Shown piece after piece: positions 11,404 to 27,001 of a stretch of DNA of 64,000 nt. Numbering within the stretch: the stretch's first letter is position 1; every line of letters starts with the position of its first letter. Made by a program: the position numbers and the translations under genes. Below the pieces are notes generated by a model, which did no database searches, was not told where the DNA came from, and saw only the letters and a list, made by a program, of their open reading frames with translations. Location: the NCBI GenBank assembly GCA_028023455.1, contig JAQFVV010000555.1, positions 124,001-188,000 on the forward strand, in the 5' to 3' direction. The stretch comes from Epiperipatus broadwayi (taxonomy: Eukaryota > Onychophora > Udeonychophora > Euonychophora > Peripatidae).

Positions 11404-14400
11404 TGAAACAGACAGATCGAAGAATCGATCTTAGTTTCACGATTGTCATTTAAGAACGGTAATTCTAAACCACTATTTACCTGCAATGAGACTTTTTCCA
11501 TTCCAGGCCACATAGATTTTAAGTTATTTATTTTGTGTTTGTTTAAAAAGAATTTAATGTAAAGAGTATGAGTATAAATGTCACAAATCATGATAAATAA
11601 TATTCGTGTGTGTGTAGTTTGTGGATTTATATTAGCTCAATATAAAAGTTTCAATTGCGTGTATATTTTCTTTAAATTTTAATTTTGCAAATTATACAAA
11701 GTCATTTAAAAATGCTGATCAAAAGTCACATTCCTTTGATCAGTATTTTCAATCAAAATCCTACTTGTACAAAAGGTATAGAATGATTAATTTGTACTTC
11801 GATAAATTAAGATAATGAATTTATATTTTTGTATTCACGAATTCCGATGTAATTGTTTTGTCAATTTAGAATCATGTATTAAATTTAAAAATAGATGAGA
11901 AATGTAGAACTCTTATCAAGAAAGGCAAATGCTATTGTATAGTCAAATTAGATATTGCTGGAGACCGAAATCAAAGGAGGCGGAGTTATGAACAAAAACT
12001 AGGCAGAAAGGTCAACCGTAGCCATCTTAAATATAATATAGACACTCTAACTTTTGACTTGGCTGTGCTTAGATCGTCTCAAGCCACAGCAAAGTAGTTG
12101 TTCCAGAGAAATCACTTCAACCGTTATTAAGAAGTTGCCCGGTAAACTGCAATCATGATGGGCTAAGTCCAAGAAGCTGATTCCTGTTCTGACGCTTTAA
12201 ATCTTTCATACCGCTGATCTGTAATGTTTTCCATGCTTCCAGTCTTCCAAATTCCAACATTTAAATTAACCATGCCTTTCTAAGAAATTCAAAATGCGCG
12301 CCTACATTCATCATACATATCACCGCAAGAAGAAAAGCCGGACGAAGAAAGAATGGTAACTTTTGTTACATGAACTTTTTACTTTCCTCTCAGTAATAAT
12401 TTTATATTTAATCTCTTAATCAAAGTAATTGCATGTAAATTTCTTGCTTTCCATTTGACAATGTTACACTAAAACCTTTCAGTGAATTTCTTCTCTAATA
12501 TTCCTGTGTTCTAGTCTTTAGATGATAATTATTAATATTTGTGCCTTCTAATAATCCATTTGTGAATGCATTTATATGTTTACTATTACTTATTTTACAA
12601 ACAAAACGATGCCAATAATAATATTTCTCAACTCTAATTAAAGTCAGTAAAGTTTATCTCATAATATTTATTATATTCATTTTAAAAGTAATTTCCTTTT
12701 ATCCAACTAAAAATTGTTTCATTTATGTTGAGTTGAGAAATATTCAAATATTTTTGTTGTTTCTTTTACTTTGTTATAATATTTTAATCTATACTCCAAA
12801 TCTCAATACTTAAAATAGTCTAAAATTTTATTATAATTTTTTATATATTATTACGGAGTAAGAATAATAAGTGAATATTTTTGCTATTATTACCTTCCGA
12901 ACAATCTGGGGAGTTATGGGTTTCAGAGTGAAATTAATTAATTATTACTTTTGCGATCGTTTGATTTCGCCAGTTTTATTGAATAGTTATATCGGACTGT
13001 TGCGTAGAAAATGTTACGGAGAGAAAAGGTTTTATATAATTTCGTTTTAAAATCCACTTCCGACCACTCTTCCTCGATGTTACTGTGGCAATGCCTTTAC
13101 CTTCACTTAAGTTGGCGTCTCGTTTTACTACCACATGGAGAGAAAGAAATTCTTCTCCAGGTAATCTCTTGGTTCACCGGGGTTCGAAAATGAGCCTGGC
13201 TGGTTGTAGCAAAAATTTGAACACTGTACCGGTAAAAATCACCATGCCTAATCACACACAGTAATCCGAATTCGAACCCAGTCCACGTCTAGGAATAAAT
13301 TCCAAAATGCAAACTAAATTCAAACCCAAAACCCTGGCATGACCCACCGATGACAACATGACAATGGTACGGGGTTTTCCCTTTACTAGCTCATCGAAAA
13401 AACACAGACTAAATTACCTACAATCAGCTATTTCATAGATATCTTATAGTCAAGATATTGGTATGGCTGATAATTTAATGTATATATTTAAGTTGTCGAT
13501 ACAGACAGCAGGTGATTGACTCGATTTCGAGAGTAATAATGCAAGAGAGACAAAATTAGGTTAGATAAATTTTTAATAAATTATTGAAAGCATTGAATAA
13601 TATTATTTACAGGTACGGTAAAACTCTCATATGTATTTGTAATAAATTTCTGCTAGTCATCAATAATCGGTTTGTACTGATTAACAAACTCATGCCAATA
13701 TTTATATGTTTAAATGGTTGTCCAGGTTGATATGAGAATCAGAGTAATTGGAGCACTTAAAATATTTAACCACTAGTTTATATTAAGTTGTTTTATTTTA
13801 ATAGATTCAAACCATTGCGTATATGGATAAATGGGAGGCGGTTTTATATAAAAATATAATATATAATACTGATGTACTGATGGTTGCAGGGATTAAGGTA
13901 TACTACAAATAATAACTTGCGGTGCATTGACGGAATACAGGGAGGCTTGTACTTTGACAAGTCTTAATGCCCCCAAGTAGATCCGGGACACTACAACCAG
14001 CCGGGCTCATTTTCGAACCCCGGTGACCCAAGAGATTACCTGGAGAAGAATTTCTTTCTCTCCATGTGGTAGTAAAATGAGACGCCAACTTAAGCGAAGG
14101 TAAAGGCATTGCCACAGTAACATCGAGGAAGAGTGGTCGGAAGTGGATTTATAAACGAAATTATATAAAACCTTTTCTCTCCGAAACATTTTCTACGCAA
14201 CAGTCTGATATAACTATTCAATAAAACATGGCGAAATCAAACGATCGCAAAAGTAATAATTAATTAATTTCACTCTGAAACCCATAACTCCCCAGATTGT
14301 TCGGAAGGTAATAATAGCAAAAATATTCACTTATTATTCTTACTCCATAATAATATATAAAAAATTATAATAAAATTTTAGACTATTTTAAGTATTGAGA

Positions 14401-15800
14401 TTTGGAGTATAGATTAAAATATTATAACAAAGTAAAAGAAACAACAAAAATATTTGAATATTTCTCAACTCAACATAAATGAAACAATTTTTAGTTCGAT
14501 AAAAGGAAATTACTTTTAAAATGAATATAATAAATATTATGAGATAAACTTTACTGACTTTAATTAGAGTTGAGAAATATTATTATTGGCATCATTTTGT
14601 TTGTAAAATAAGTAATAGTAAACATATAAATGCATTCACAAATGGATTATTAGAAGGCACAAATATTAATAATTATCATCTAAAGACTAGAACACAGGAA
14701 TATTAGAGAAAAAATTCACTGACAGGTTTTAGTGTAATATTGTCAAATGGAAAGCAAGAAATTTACATGCAATTACTTTGATTAACAGATTAAATATAAA
14801 ATTATTACTGAGAGGAAAGTTAAAAAGTTCATGTAACAAAAGTTACCATTCTTTCTTCGTCCGGCTTTTCTTCTTGTGGTGATATGTATGAAGAACGTAG
14901 GCGCGCATTTTGAATTTCTTAGAAAGGCATGGTTAATTTAAATGTTGGAATTTGGAAGACTGGAAGCATGGAAAACATTACAGATCAGTGGTATGAAAGA
15001 TTTAAAGCGTCAGAACAGGAATCAGCTTCTTGGACTTAGCCCATCATGATTGCAGTTTACCGGGCAACTTCTTAATAATGGTTGAAGTGATTTCTCTGGA
15101 ACAACTACTTTGCTGTAGCTTGAGACAATCTAAGCACAGCCAAGTCAAAAGTTAGAGTGTCTATATTATATTTAAGATGGCTACGGTTGACCTTTCTGCC
15201 TAGTTTTTGTTCATAACTCCACCTCCTTTGATTTCGGCCTCCAGCAATATCTAATTTGACTATACAATAGCATTTGCCTTTCTTGATAAGAGTTCTACGT
15301 TTCTCATCTATATTTAAATTTAATACATGATTCTAAATTGACAAAACAATTACATCAAAATTCGTGAATATAAAAATATAAATTCATTATCTTAATTTAT
15401 CGAAGTACAAATTAATCATTCTATACCTTTTGTACAAGTAGGATTTTGATTAAAAATACTGATCAAAGGAATGTGACTTTTGATCAGCATTTTTAAATGA
15501 CTTTGTATAATTTGCAAAATTAAAATTTAAAGAAAATATACACGCAATTGAAACTTTTAAATTGAGCTAATATAAATCCACAAACCACACACACACACGA
15601 ATATTATTTATCATGATTTGTGACATTTATACTCATATTCTTTACATTAAATTCTTTTTAAACAAACACAAAATAAATAACTTAAAATCTATGTGGCCTG
15701 GAATGGCAAAAGTCTCATTGCAGGTAAATAGTTGTTTAGAATTACCGTTCTTAAATGACAATCATGAAACTAAGATCAATTCTTCGATCTGTCTGTTTCA
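11404..15800. mobile_element. Second foldback element with 1.8-kb inverted arms
   Basis: The left arm (11404-13209) is the reverse complement of the right arm (13991-15800), with only scattered differences. The spacer is about 780 bp (13210-13990). The tips read TGAAACAGACAGATCGA. Sequence is unrelated to the first foldback element, so this is a different family. No clear target-site duplication is visible: the left flank is GGCAGTTAT and the right flank TTTCTTCCT. Short frames inside the arms recur in mirror image but resemble no protein I know. It is non-autonomous as far as can be seen. Confidence 0.85.
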
Positions 15801-16048
15801 TTTCTTCCTACTTAAAAAAAAAATAACAAAAAAAATGTTTATACATATTTTACTGACTTACATTTCATTACAAAGTTGATCGACTTTGGAGAACAGTCTG
15901 GGTGAGAGTTTGAACCTAAACATGGGTGTGGAATGATACATTTTATCAATCATTTGTATATTAATGTCCATTGGTCTTTACTCATCATCTGAAACATTTA
16001 TAACATAGTGGTCGTCTACCGGGTTATCCCAAAATTACTGTTTGTTTT
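15801..16048. other. Sequence between the foldback element and the gag relic
   Basis: Contains an A-run and the sequence downstream of the gag frame. No LTR, polypurine tract or pol motif was recognised. Confidence 0.4.
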
Positions 16049-17130
16049 CTATGTTCTCCCTGGGTCAGGAGGTATATAAGGCTTTAATTGTCTCGTGTTG
16101 TAATGACTCTGCTCCCATTCCCTTTTTGTTGGAGACAAATCCCCATAATCAATCTGGTTTAAAAGCTCAATAGTTTTTTCAAACGACATGGGGCAGCTTC
16201 CCAGCATCATTCTTTGTACCCACGGTGGTAAATTATGCACAATAGTCCGGATAATGTGCTGATCAGTGTACTTAAAAGCAGTAAGGGATTTAAGTATTGT
16301 CACTTGGTGAATGAATAATGCTGCAGCTTGTGTAAAAGTCCCTCCTGCTTCTCTTCACTCCAATACCTTTTTAAAAGGGCATTTTCATAACCTTGAATTG
16401 TAATCGGTGGGTTTTTCAATAATTTCCACCAAGCCTTCGCGGATTCCTTTAGATAATGGCTGGCTACTGTTATTTTCTCCTTCTCGGTCATTTGGTGTAA
16501 GCATAAAAATTCCTTGACACTATCCAAATGTACATCTGGATTTTCTCCAGGGTCGCCTTTAAATATTTGAATATGAATGGATGACCCAAAGTATGGTATA
16601 TTACTCACCCTCATTTGGGGATTTATCGTCTGTTCTACTTTTATTTCTTTTCCTTTGATAGCAGTTTCCCTTGCCACTATTGGTTTTTCAATTTGACCCT
16701 GCCTCTCAGTTTGCATCTCCAACTCATCATTACCAACTTCTATCTTCTGGCTTGTTTTCTCTTCATTGACTTCCTCGCTCTGAATTTCCAACTCCTTCGG
16801 TATGGTTTGGTCACCTTCTTTTTTCTTTGTATTGCTATTGGATTTCTCTTCCCGATCTGGTTTACCATCAATCCCCATACATCCTTCTTCAATTCTCAAC
16901 ATCCGCTCCATCATAGCCATCATAAGTTTTCTATCTTCTCTCATCTCCTTGAGAATCGCGTAAAACTTCCCATCATCATCGTCCTCCCTCTGCTTGCCAT
17001 TCTTCTCTAATCATCTACACCTTTTTCTTTTATCAGGATATTTTTTAAAAACAATCTCATGATCACTGGATGTGTCTGATGTTTCTGCACCATTTTCAGA
17101 TGATTTACTGAACTTTTCTATTTCTGCCAT
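16049..17130 (-). pseudogene. Retrotransposon gag-like pseudogene
   Basis: A gag-type protein on the minus strand. An ATG at 17130 starts an acidic N-terminal region of about 40 codons, which ends at an in-frame TGA (17013-17011). The frame then continues through a Lys/Glu-rich segment into a capsid-like domain with IQIFKGDPGENPD, VASHYLKESAKAWWKLL and a YENALLKRYW segment. A stop near 16300 is followed in another frame by the rest of the capsid (LTAFKY.., IVHNLPPWVQ). The A-WW-L pattern and the FKGD start are typical of Ty3-type gag. The capsid resembles the second gag-like frame at about 28.2-28.7 kb. No protease, reverse transcriptase or CCHC knuckle follows. It carries one nonsense codon and one frameshift. 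Confidence 0.75.
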
Positions 17131-18548
17131 TTGGTTTTTTTTTTTTTTATTAATTATATGTGTGTTTTTTTTTTTTGTTTAGCAGGTGAATTAGTTATTC
17201 GCGAAATATTTTTTTATTTATGTATATATTCATAAAAGATACTGATCCCTGATCCTATATGCCAAATCCTTCCCCGCTGCTGATACTGTTCCCACCTTTC
17301 TCATCCAGTTTGTGTGTCTTCCTTCCTTTCTTTTCCGCCTACGTTCCGATTGATTTCTGTTATATAAAACCCCTTTTCACTTTTTATTTTATTTTATTAT
17401 TTCATGTATATATATATATGATATGATAACGTATGATAACGTGTATCTAAATTATCAATAAGGAGAGAGAAAAACTTTATTTCACCCAGTTCGAACTATT
17501 CTCCTCAGTCCTATAAAACAACATATTAACAATTAGTATATAACACAATAATATTCTTATAATACTGTAAGTAACTCTCTCTCTATATATATATATATCA
17601 CCATTTCTCTCTTTTATAGACCAAACAAAACTCACCACTGCTGTATGGACAAACATATTTGCTGACAAATTTATTTGAAAGGCGCCAGCCAGCAACATGT
17701 GACCAATAGATAATTTAATCCACTGATCCCCAAATATATACTTTTTACGTGACTTAATAAAATCATTTGATTCAAGAACATAATGTTTTATGTAGCGTGT
17801 TTAATATTAATGCTACTTCTGTGGGGTTATCATACAATTTCAAGTTTCTATAACATACGTGTATGTACCGTTAACACTTTAACGACTGTATTTGGCTGAT
17901 TGGTTTTATACAAAAAAAACTTAACCTAAACGGTTACTCTACTTAATATCGGATAACACATATTCCGGCCAAACTCTATTCGACTGATATTTATATTATG
18001 CACTGGCTTTGATAAGATTTCTATATTAAACAATATATATACACACATACACGCATTTATTTGTAAGACATGAAAAGTAATCCTACTTTCTTTGCTTTAT
18101 TTTTTTCTTAAAAAATTTTCAAACAACAAAACAAAATTGACTTGCAAAAAGATTTATGAAATAACATTCGTTTATTTTGAATTAAATAAACGCACAAAAT
18201 CGATACAGGTTTTCACTTGCTTTGAAACCATTCTCAATATTTTTGTCATTAAAACAAAACTTCAAAATCGCTTTCACACTTTTTTCAAAAAACAATCTCA
18301 TTATACTATCTTAACAATATTAGAAGGCAATCTATTCAACTGAAACTACTTGCAAGCATGGGTGAAAAAATTTAGTATATTTGGCTTACTCAAAACATCG
18401 TTTTAAATCTGCGCATTTTAATAACGCAAAGTATATATCTCAACGGTATGAAAAAAAAATTGAATATTTCTATAATTTAATATTTACTCTTGTTCACTCT
18501 GCAGGGTGTTGGAGATTTCTTCATCAGAGCACCACGGAGGGCGTCCAA
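17131..18548. other. Flank of the gag relic, no gene assigned
   Basis: Contains two poly-T runs (about 17137-17175), a TA run near 17408 and AT-rich DNA. I found no terminal repeat matching the other side of the gag relic. A GGCGCC site at 17682 sits in a context (GCTGGCTGGCGCC on the minus strand) that loosely resembles a primer-binding site, but no LTR end supports it. Confidence 0.35.
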
Positions 18549-21133
18549 AATTTTGAACACTGTACCGGTAAAAATCACCATGCCTAATCACACACAGTAA
18601 TCCGAATTCGAACCCAGTCCATGTCTAGGAATAAATTCCAAAATGCAAACTAAATTCAAACCCAAAACCCTGGCATGACACACCGATGACAACATGACAA
18701 CGGTACGGGGTTTTCCCTTTACTAGCTCATCGAAAAAACACAGACTAAATTACCTACAATCAGCTATTTCATAGATATCTTATAGTCAGGATATTGGTAC
18801 AGCTGATAATTTAATGTATATATTTAAGTTGTCGATACAGACAGCAGGTGATTGACTCGATTTCGAGAGTAATAATGCAAGAGAGACAAAATTAGGTTAG
18901 ATAAATTTTTAATAAATTATTGAAAGCATTGAATAATATTATTTACAGGTACGGTAAAACTCTCATATGTATTTGTAATAAATTTCTGCTAGTCATCAAT
19001 AATCGGTTTGTACTGATTAACAAACTCATGCCAATATTTATGTGTTTAAATGGTTGTCCAGGTTGATATGAGAATCAGAGTAATTGGAGCACTTAAAATA
19101 TTTAACCACTAGTTTATATTAAGTTGTTTTATTTTAATAGATTCAAACAATTGCGTATATGGATAAATGGGAGGCGGTTTTATATAAAAATATAATATAT
19201 AATACTGATGTACTGGTGGTTGCAGGGATTAAGGTATACTACAAATAATAACTTGCGGTGCATTGACGGAATACAGGGAGGCTTGTACTTTGACAAGTCT
19301 TAATGCCCCCAAGTAGATCCGGGACACTACAACCAGCCGGGCTCATTTTCGAACCCCGGTGACCCAAGAGATTACCTGGAGAAGAATTTCTTTCTCTCCA
19401 TGTGGTAGTAAAACGAGACGCCAACTTAAGCAAAGGTAAAGGCATTGCCACAGTAACATCGAGGAAGAGTGGTCGGAAGTGGATTTTAAAATGAAATTAT
19501 ATAAAACCTTTTCTCTCCGAAACATTTTCTACGCAACAGTCCGATATAACTATTCAATAAAACTGGCGAAATCAAACGATCGCAAAAGTAATAATTAATT
19601 AATTTCACTCTGAAACACATAACTCCCCAGATTGTTCGGAAGGTAATAATAGCAAAAATATTCCCTTATTATTCTTACTCCGTAATAATATATAAAAAAT
19701 TATAATAAAATTTTAGACTATTTTAAGTATTGAGATTTGGAGTATAGATTAAAATATTATAACGAAGTAAAAGAAACAACAAAAATATTTGAATATTTCT
19801 CAACTCAACATAAATGAAACAATTTTTAGTTGGATAAAAGGAAATTACTTTTAAAATGAATATAATAAATATTATGAGATAAACTTTACTGACTTTAATT
19901 AGAGTTGAGAAATATTATTATTGGCATCGTTTTGTTTGTAAAATAAGTAATAGTAAACATATAAATGCATTCACAAATGGATTATTAGAAGGCACAAATA
20001 TTAATAATTATTATCTAAAGACTAGAACACAGGAATATTAGAGAAGAAATTCACTGACAGGTTTTAGTGTAACATTGTCAAATGGAAAGCAAGAAATTTA
20101 CATGCAATTACTTTGATTAACAGATTAAATATAAAATTATTACTGAGAGGAAAGTTAAAAAGTTCATGTAACAAAAGTTACCATTCTTTCTTCGTCCGGC
20201 TATTCTTCTTGCGGTGATATGTATGAAGAACGTAGGCGCGCATTTTGAATTTCTTAGAAAGGCATGGTTAATTTAAATGTTGGAATTTGGAAGGCTGGAA
20301 TCACGGAAAACATTACAGATCAGCGGTATGAAAGATTTAAAGCATCAGAACAGGAATCAGCTTCTTGGACTTAGCCCATCATGATTGCAGTTTACCGGGC
20401 AACTTCTTAATAATGGTTGAAGTGATTTCTCCGGAACAACTACTTTGCTGTAGCTTGAGACGATCTAAGCACAGCCAAGTCAAAAGTTAGAGTGTCTATA
20501 TTATATTTAAGATGGCTACGGTTGACCTTTCTGCCTAGTTTTTGTTCATAATTCCGCCTCCTTTGATTTCGGCCTCCAGCAATATCTAATTTGACTATAC
20601 AATAGAATTTGCCTTTCTTGATAAGAGTTCTACATTTCTCATCTATTTTTAAATTTAATACATGATTCTAAATTGACAAAACAATTACATCGGAATTCGT
20701 GAATACAAAAATATAAATTCATTATCTTAATTTATCGAAGTACAAATTAATCATTCTATACCTTTTGTACAAGTAGGATTTTGATTAAAAATACTGATCA
20801 AAGGAATGTGACTTTTGATCAGCATTTTTAAATGACTTTGTATAATTTGCAAAATTAAAATTTAAAGAAAATATACACGCAATTGAAACTTTTAAATTGA
20901 GCTAATATAAATCCACAAACCACACACACACGAATATTATTTATCATTATTTGTGACATTTATACTCATATTCTTTACATTAAATTCTTTTTAAACAAAC
21001 ACAAAATAAATAACTTAAAATCTATGTGGCCTGGAATGGCAAAAGTCTCATTGCGGGTAAATAGTGGTTTAGAATTACCGTTCTTAAATGACAATCATGA
21101 AACTAAGATCAATTATTCGATCTGTCTGTTTCA
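18549..21133. mobile_element. Half copy of the second foldback element
   Basis: From about 18549 the sequence matches the spacer of the 11.4-15.8-kb element (GAACACTGTACCGGTAAAAA onward). From 19327 to 21133 it matches that element's right arm in the same orientation. The left arm is absent: similarity begins at the inner edge of the missing arm. Copies differ at scattered bases, so this is not an assembly duplication of identical DNA. Confidence 0.85.
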
Positions 21134-21892
21134 TTATCTATACTTCATTATTTTTATTTAAAAGATAATTTAATTTTATGATATAAAGAAAACTAAATTA
21201 AAGTCAGAATAAAAATCTTTAAAAAATAATTTACAGAAATGTGGAAGACAAATAATAGGTAAAATGATTAAATTGATTTACATTATTAAAACTGATCCTA
21301 CAATATATTTTTCTAAGAATGTTCACCTATAGTAGTCTAAATAGAAATAATTTTATGTAACTGATTTATAAACATTTATTTGGAATAGTCAATAATAAAT
21401 GCAAAATAACTCATAGGAGTTAAAATTGTCCCATAAAAGAGAAAATATATATATTATGAGATTTGATGTCAATAAACTGTAATATAAACATGGAAATAAA
21501 ATGACAAACTTATTTAAGTTAAATAGTTTTGATCAACACTTTAAAAATACTTGAGTAGTTATATTTAACATAATCCATTAATCTACTATTTCCAGTAAAT
21601 TTATAATGAGGGGATATGAAAATATCTGATTATTAAATGGTTTCAGAGAACATTTAAACTTTAAATAAACTAATAAAAATAAAACTGTCGTTTTATTATA
21701 ATTGTATCATTTTCCAAACTATTAGATAATTGACAAATGTGTTCAAAGTCATGGAAGAAAATCTGAACTATCAGCTTTACATATGTATAGATTAATCACC
21801 AAGAAAAAAAAAAACAACTAAATAATAGTTTTCTATTCTTTGGTTAGAAATTAAATACTTGTTATCTTTATATATATATATATATATATATA
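21134..21892. other. AT-rich DNA, no gene seen
   Basis: No coding or RNA signal. A (TA)n run lies at 21872-21892. Confidence 0.5.
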
Positions 21893-22000
21893 TAAGCTAA
21901 AATTATTTTAAAAGTGTTGATAAACTAATTAATATTCATTTTCTTTCTGCCAGATATCTGAAAATAATTAACCAATCAGGTATTGTGAAATCTTTTTTAT
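21893..22000. repeat. Dispersed repeat, copy 1
   Basis: GCTAAAAT.ATTTTAAAAGT through ATTAATATTCATTTT and CAATCAGGTATTGTGAA matches 35570-35662 in the same orientation and ends next to a TA run in both places. Family unknown. Confidence 0.65.
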
Positions 22001-22166
22001 ATATTGTAAGAGTCACTTACAAGTCACACAAATACTCATATGCATGCTCATTTGCAAATCAGTACACTCTAATAAACAGCTTAACATATAATAATTGAGG
22101 TCTACATAATAATAATAAAAACATACATATATATTAATAATGTCAATTAACAAGTATTAACTTTAA

Positions 22167-22328
<162 letters not shown>

Positions 22329-22532
22329 TTTTCCTAACGAGACACAACAATGAAAAATTATAGGTCCCACATATATAGGTAAAATAAAAAAGAAACCTAT
22401 TGTTTAATAACCATGGACCCTAGCCAAGATTTAAACTTTAGAACCTGAAGATGATCCAGGTCAAATATATCCAAGCAAAACACTGCTCAAAATGATTCAA
22501 TTAATTAATAGAAAATATTAATTAACTCAACA

Positions 22533-25185
<2,653 letters not shown>

Positions 25186-25186
<1 letters not shown>

Positions 25187-25205
25187 TTTGGCACAACAAC
25201 TAGGG
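25186..25205 (+). promoter_or_regulatory. Putative primer-binding site
   Basis: CTTTGGCACAACAACTAGGG lies directly after the first long repeat, where a tRNA primer site is expected, and is absent after the second repeat. The TTTGG(C)..CAAC pattern resembles primer-binding sites of other LTR elements. I did not match it to a specific tRNA. Confidence 0.35.
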
Positions 25206-26702
25206 CATGAAATAAGCTAATTAGGGCTTGAAATACCACACATACCTGAGAAATGTGTAGTATATATCTTGATGTGAGATGTATAGTTTAAAGAAAGAGA
25301 AGCATTTTTGTGTGTTTAATTTTATTTATATATATGGAAATATTTTGGCCTTATGTTTAGATGGTGATGGTTACTGTTATTGCGTTTTTTTTATGATGAG
25401 AGATAAATACAGTCATGAAACAGCTTAATTTCAATTTAAAAATTATATTGATGGCATTAAATTATAGAGTAATAATTTTGTCCATATTTGGAAAATTTAT
25501 GTTATAGAAAATCTATAATTTTAAAGGTTAGATTGGATATTTGGTTGTTGGAGTTTGGTTGGTTCTATTGCAAGTATTGATGTTGGATAGGGAATTTTTG
25601 TCATTGTCTTGAGGATGTGATGTATTCATGTCACTTGTGACTGATTGGTCTCATTCACTGCTCCAACCCAAATTGTGATGTTAGTTATTATTTATCATGA
25701 AGCAGTTAACAGTAGTCCTGCCATGATTTTACCTCTAAGACTCCAGAGAGAGTAAGGTATAGTTCTTTTTGACATATGTATAATATTTGCCTCTAAGACT
25801 CCCAAAGATGAGCAAGGCCATATTTTATAAATAATAGCCCCTAAGACTTAGATGTAAGCAGGGCAGTGCAATAATGTTTGCAGAAAACTATTATGAGTTG
25901 TAGTAGCTTAGAAAGACTGAAATGTGATGATCATCTGAGTGTTCATGGAACATTGTATGCTTTAAGAGCATTGATTGAATTCTTTTATCTATCTCAAAAT
26001 TGTGAAATGCTAATCATTCTTTTGGCTGTCAGTATCTGTCAGATCGTTAGAGGAATGGATGAGTATATAACATAAAAATATAGCACCAAACTTAGGAGCT
26101 TGGTTAATTGATGATTGTTGGTGATAAATAATCTATTACATTGGTTATCAACTAAAGCTTGAAAAACAAACATATTAATGTTTTATTTTTCATTATAGGT
26201 GACTTTCAAACATGAAGTTGAATTAGTGAATGTTTGTTGATGATAAATTGTACTATTACAATTTTAGTAAAATAAGGTTTCAGGTTCAAAAGTAATATGA
26301 AATGGTATTAAGTTTTAAGTTCCAGAAAATTTATACTTTTTTTTTCTTCTTTATTTTATCTGGACTTACTTATATAATGGTGAACCCAGTTGTGATAGGC
26401 TAGAGATAGGTGTCAATTTAATAATTTTATGCTTAACTACCATTATCTTGAGTGAGAAAGTTGTCTCACAATATTATTGAATTAATTATTTTTAAGGAAT
26501 GTGAACATTTTATTATATTTTAAATACTTCAAGGTTATATTGAATTTGATATGAAATTTCCACATTTCAATATTGTATAAGTGTAGAATCCTTATTATCA
26601 TTACACATAAATAAATGTTAGTTAGTGATCTCAGTTGTCAGTTGTTACTCTCTAAATAATTTTTTTAGAGAAATTTGTTGATGTTATGGTGATAGATGAG
26701 AT

Positions 26703-26788
<86 letters not shown>

Positions 26789-27001
26789 AAGAAGTTCATG
26801 AGTTCAAACAACTGAAATTTAGATTGTTGGATAGCTACTATATATAATAAAATTAAATGGCTTGTACTTTGCTTAGTTGATTAATTGCTTGTTGGGATAA
26901 TGATATTAATTGCTTGTATGGGATAATGATATAATATATATATATATATATATATTAGATTTTTTTTTGTATGAGTATATAATATTGCAGTTCTAATAAT
27001 A
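25206..27001 (+). other. Leader of the LTR element
   Basis: No long frame. Between 25720 and 25865 a CCTCTAAGACTC-type motif followed by an AGCAAGG-like motif recurs three times about 65 bp apart. A (TA)n tract fills 26705-26784. Translation of gag probably begins at 27002. Confidence 0.4.

Noticed and set aside
13180-13300. GGTTCGAA B-box-like sequences in the second foldback element
   Set aside because: No A box at a plausible distance and no tRNA-like fold. They may be coincidental or a very old SINE trace.
11400-15879. Mirrored short frames in the second foldback arms
   Set aside because: They appear in both arms because the arms are reverse complements. Composition is AT-driven and no domain is evident.
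17660-17700. GGCGCC primer-binding-like site upstream of the gag relic
   Set aside because: No LTR end next to it and no second terminal repeat on the other side of the gag relic.
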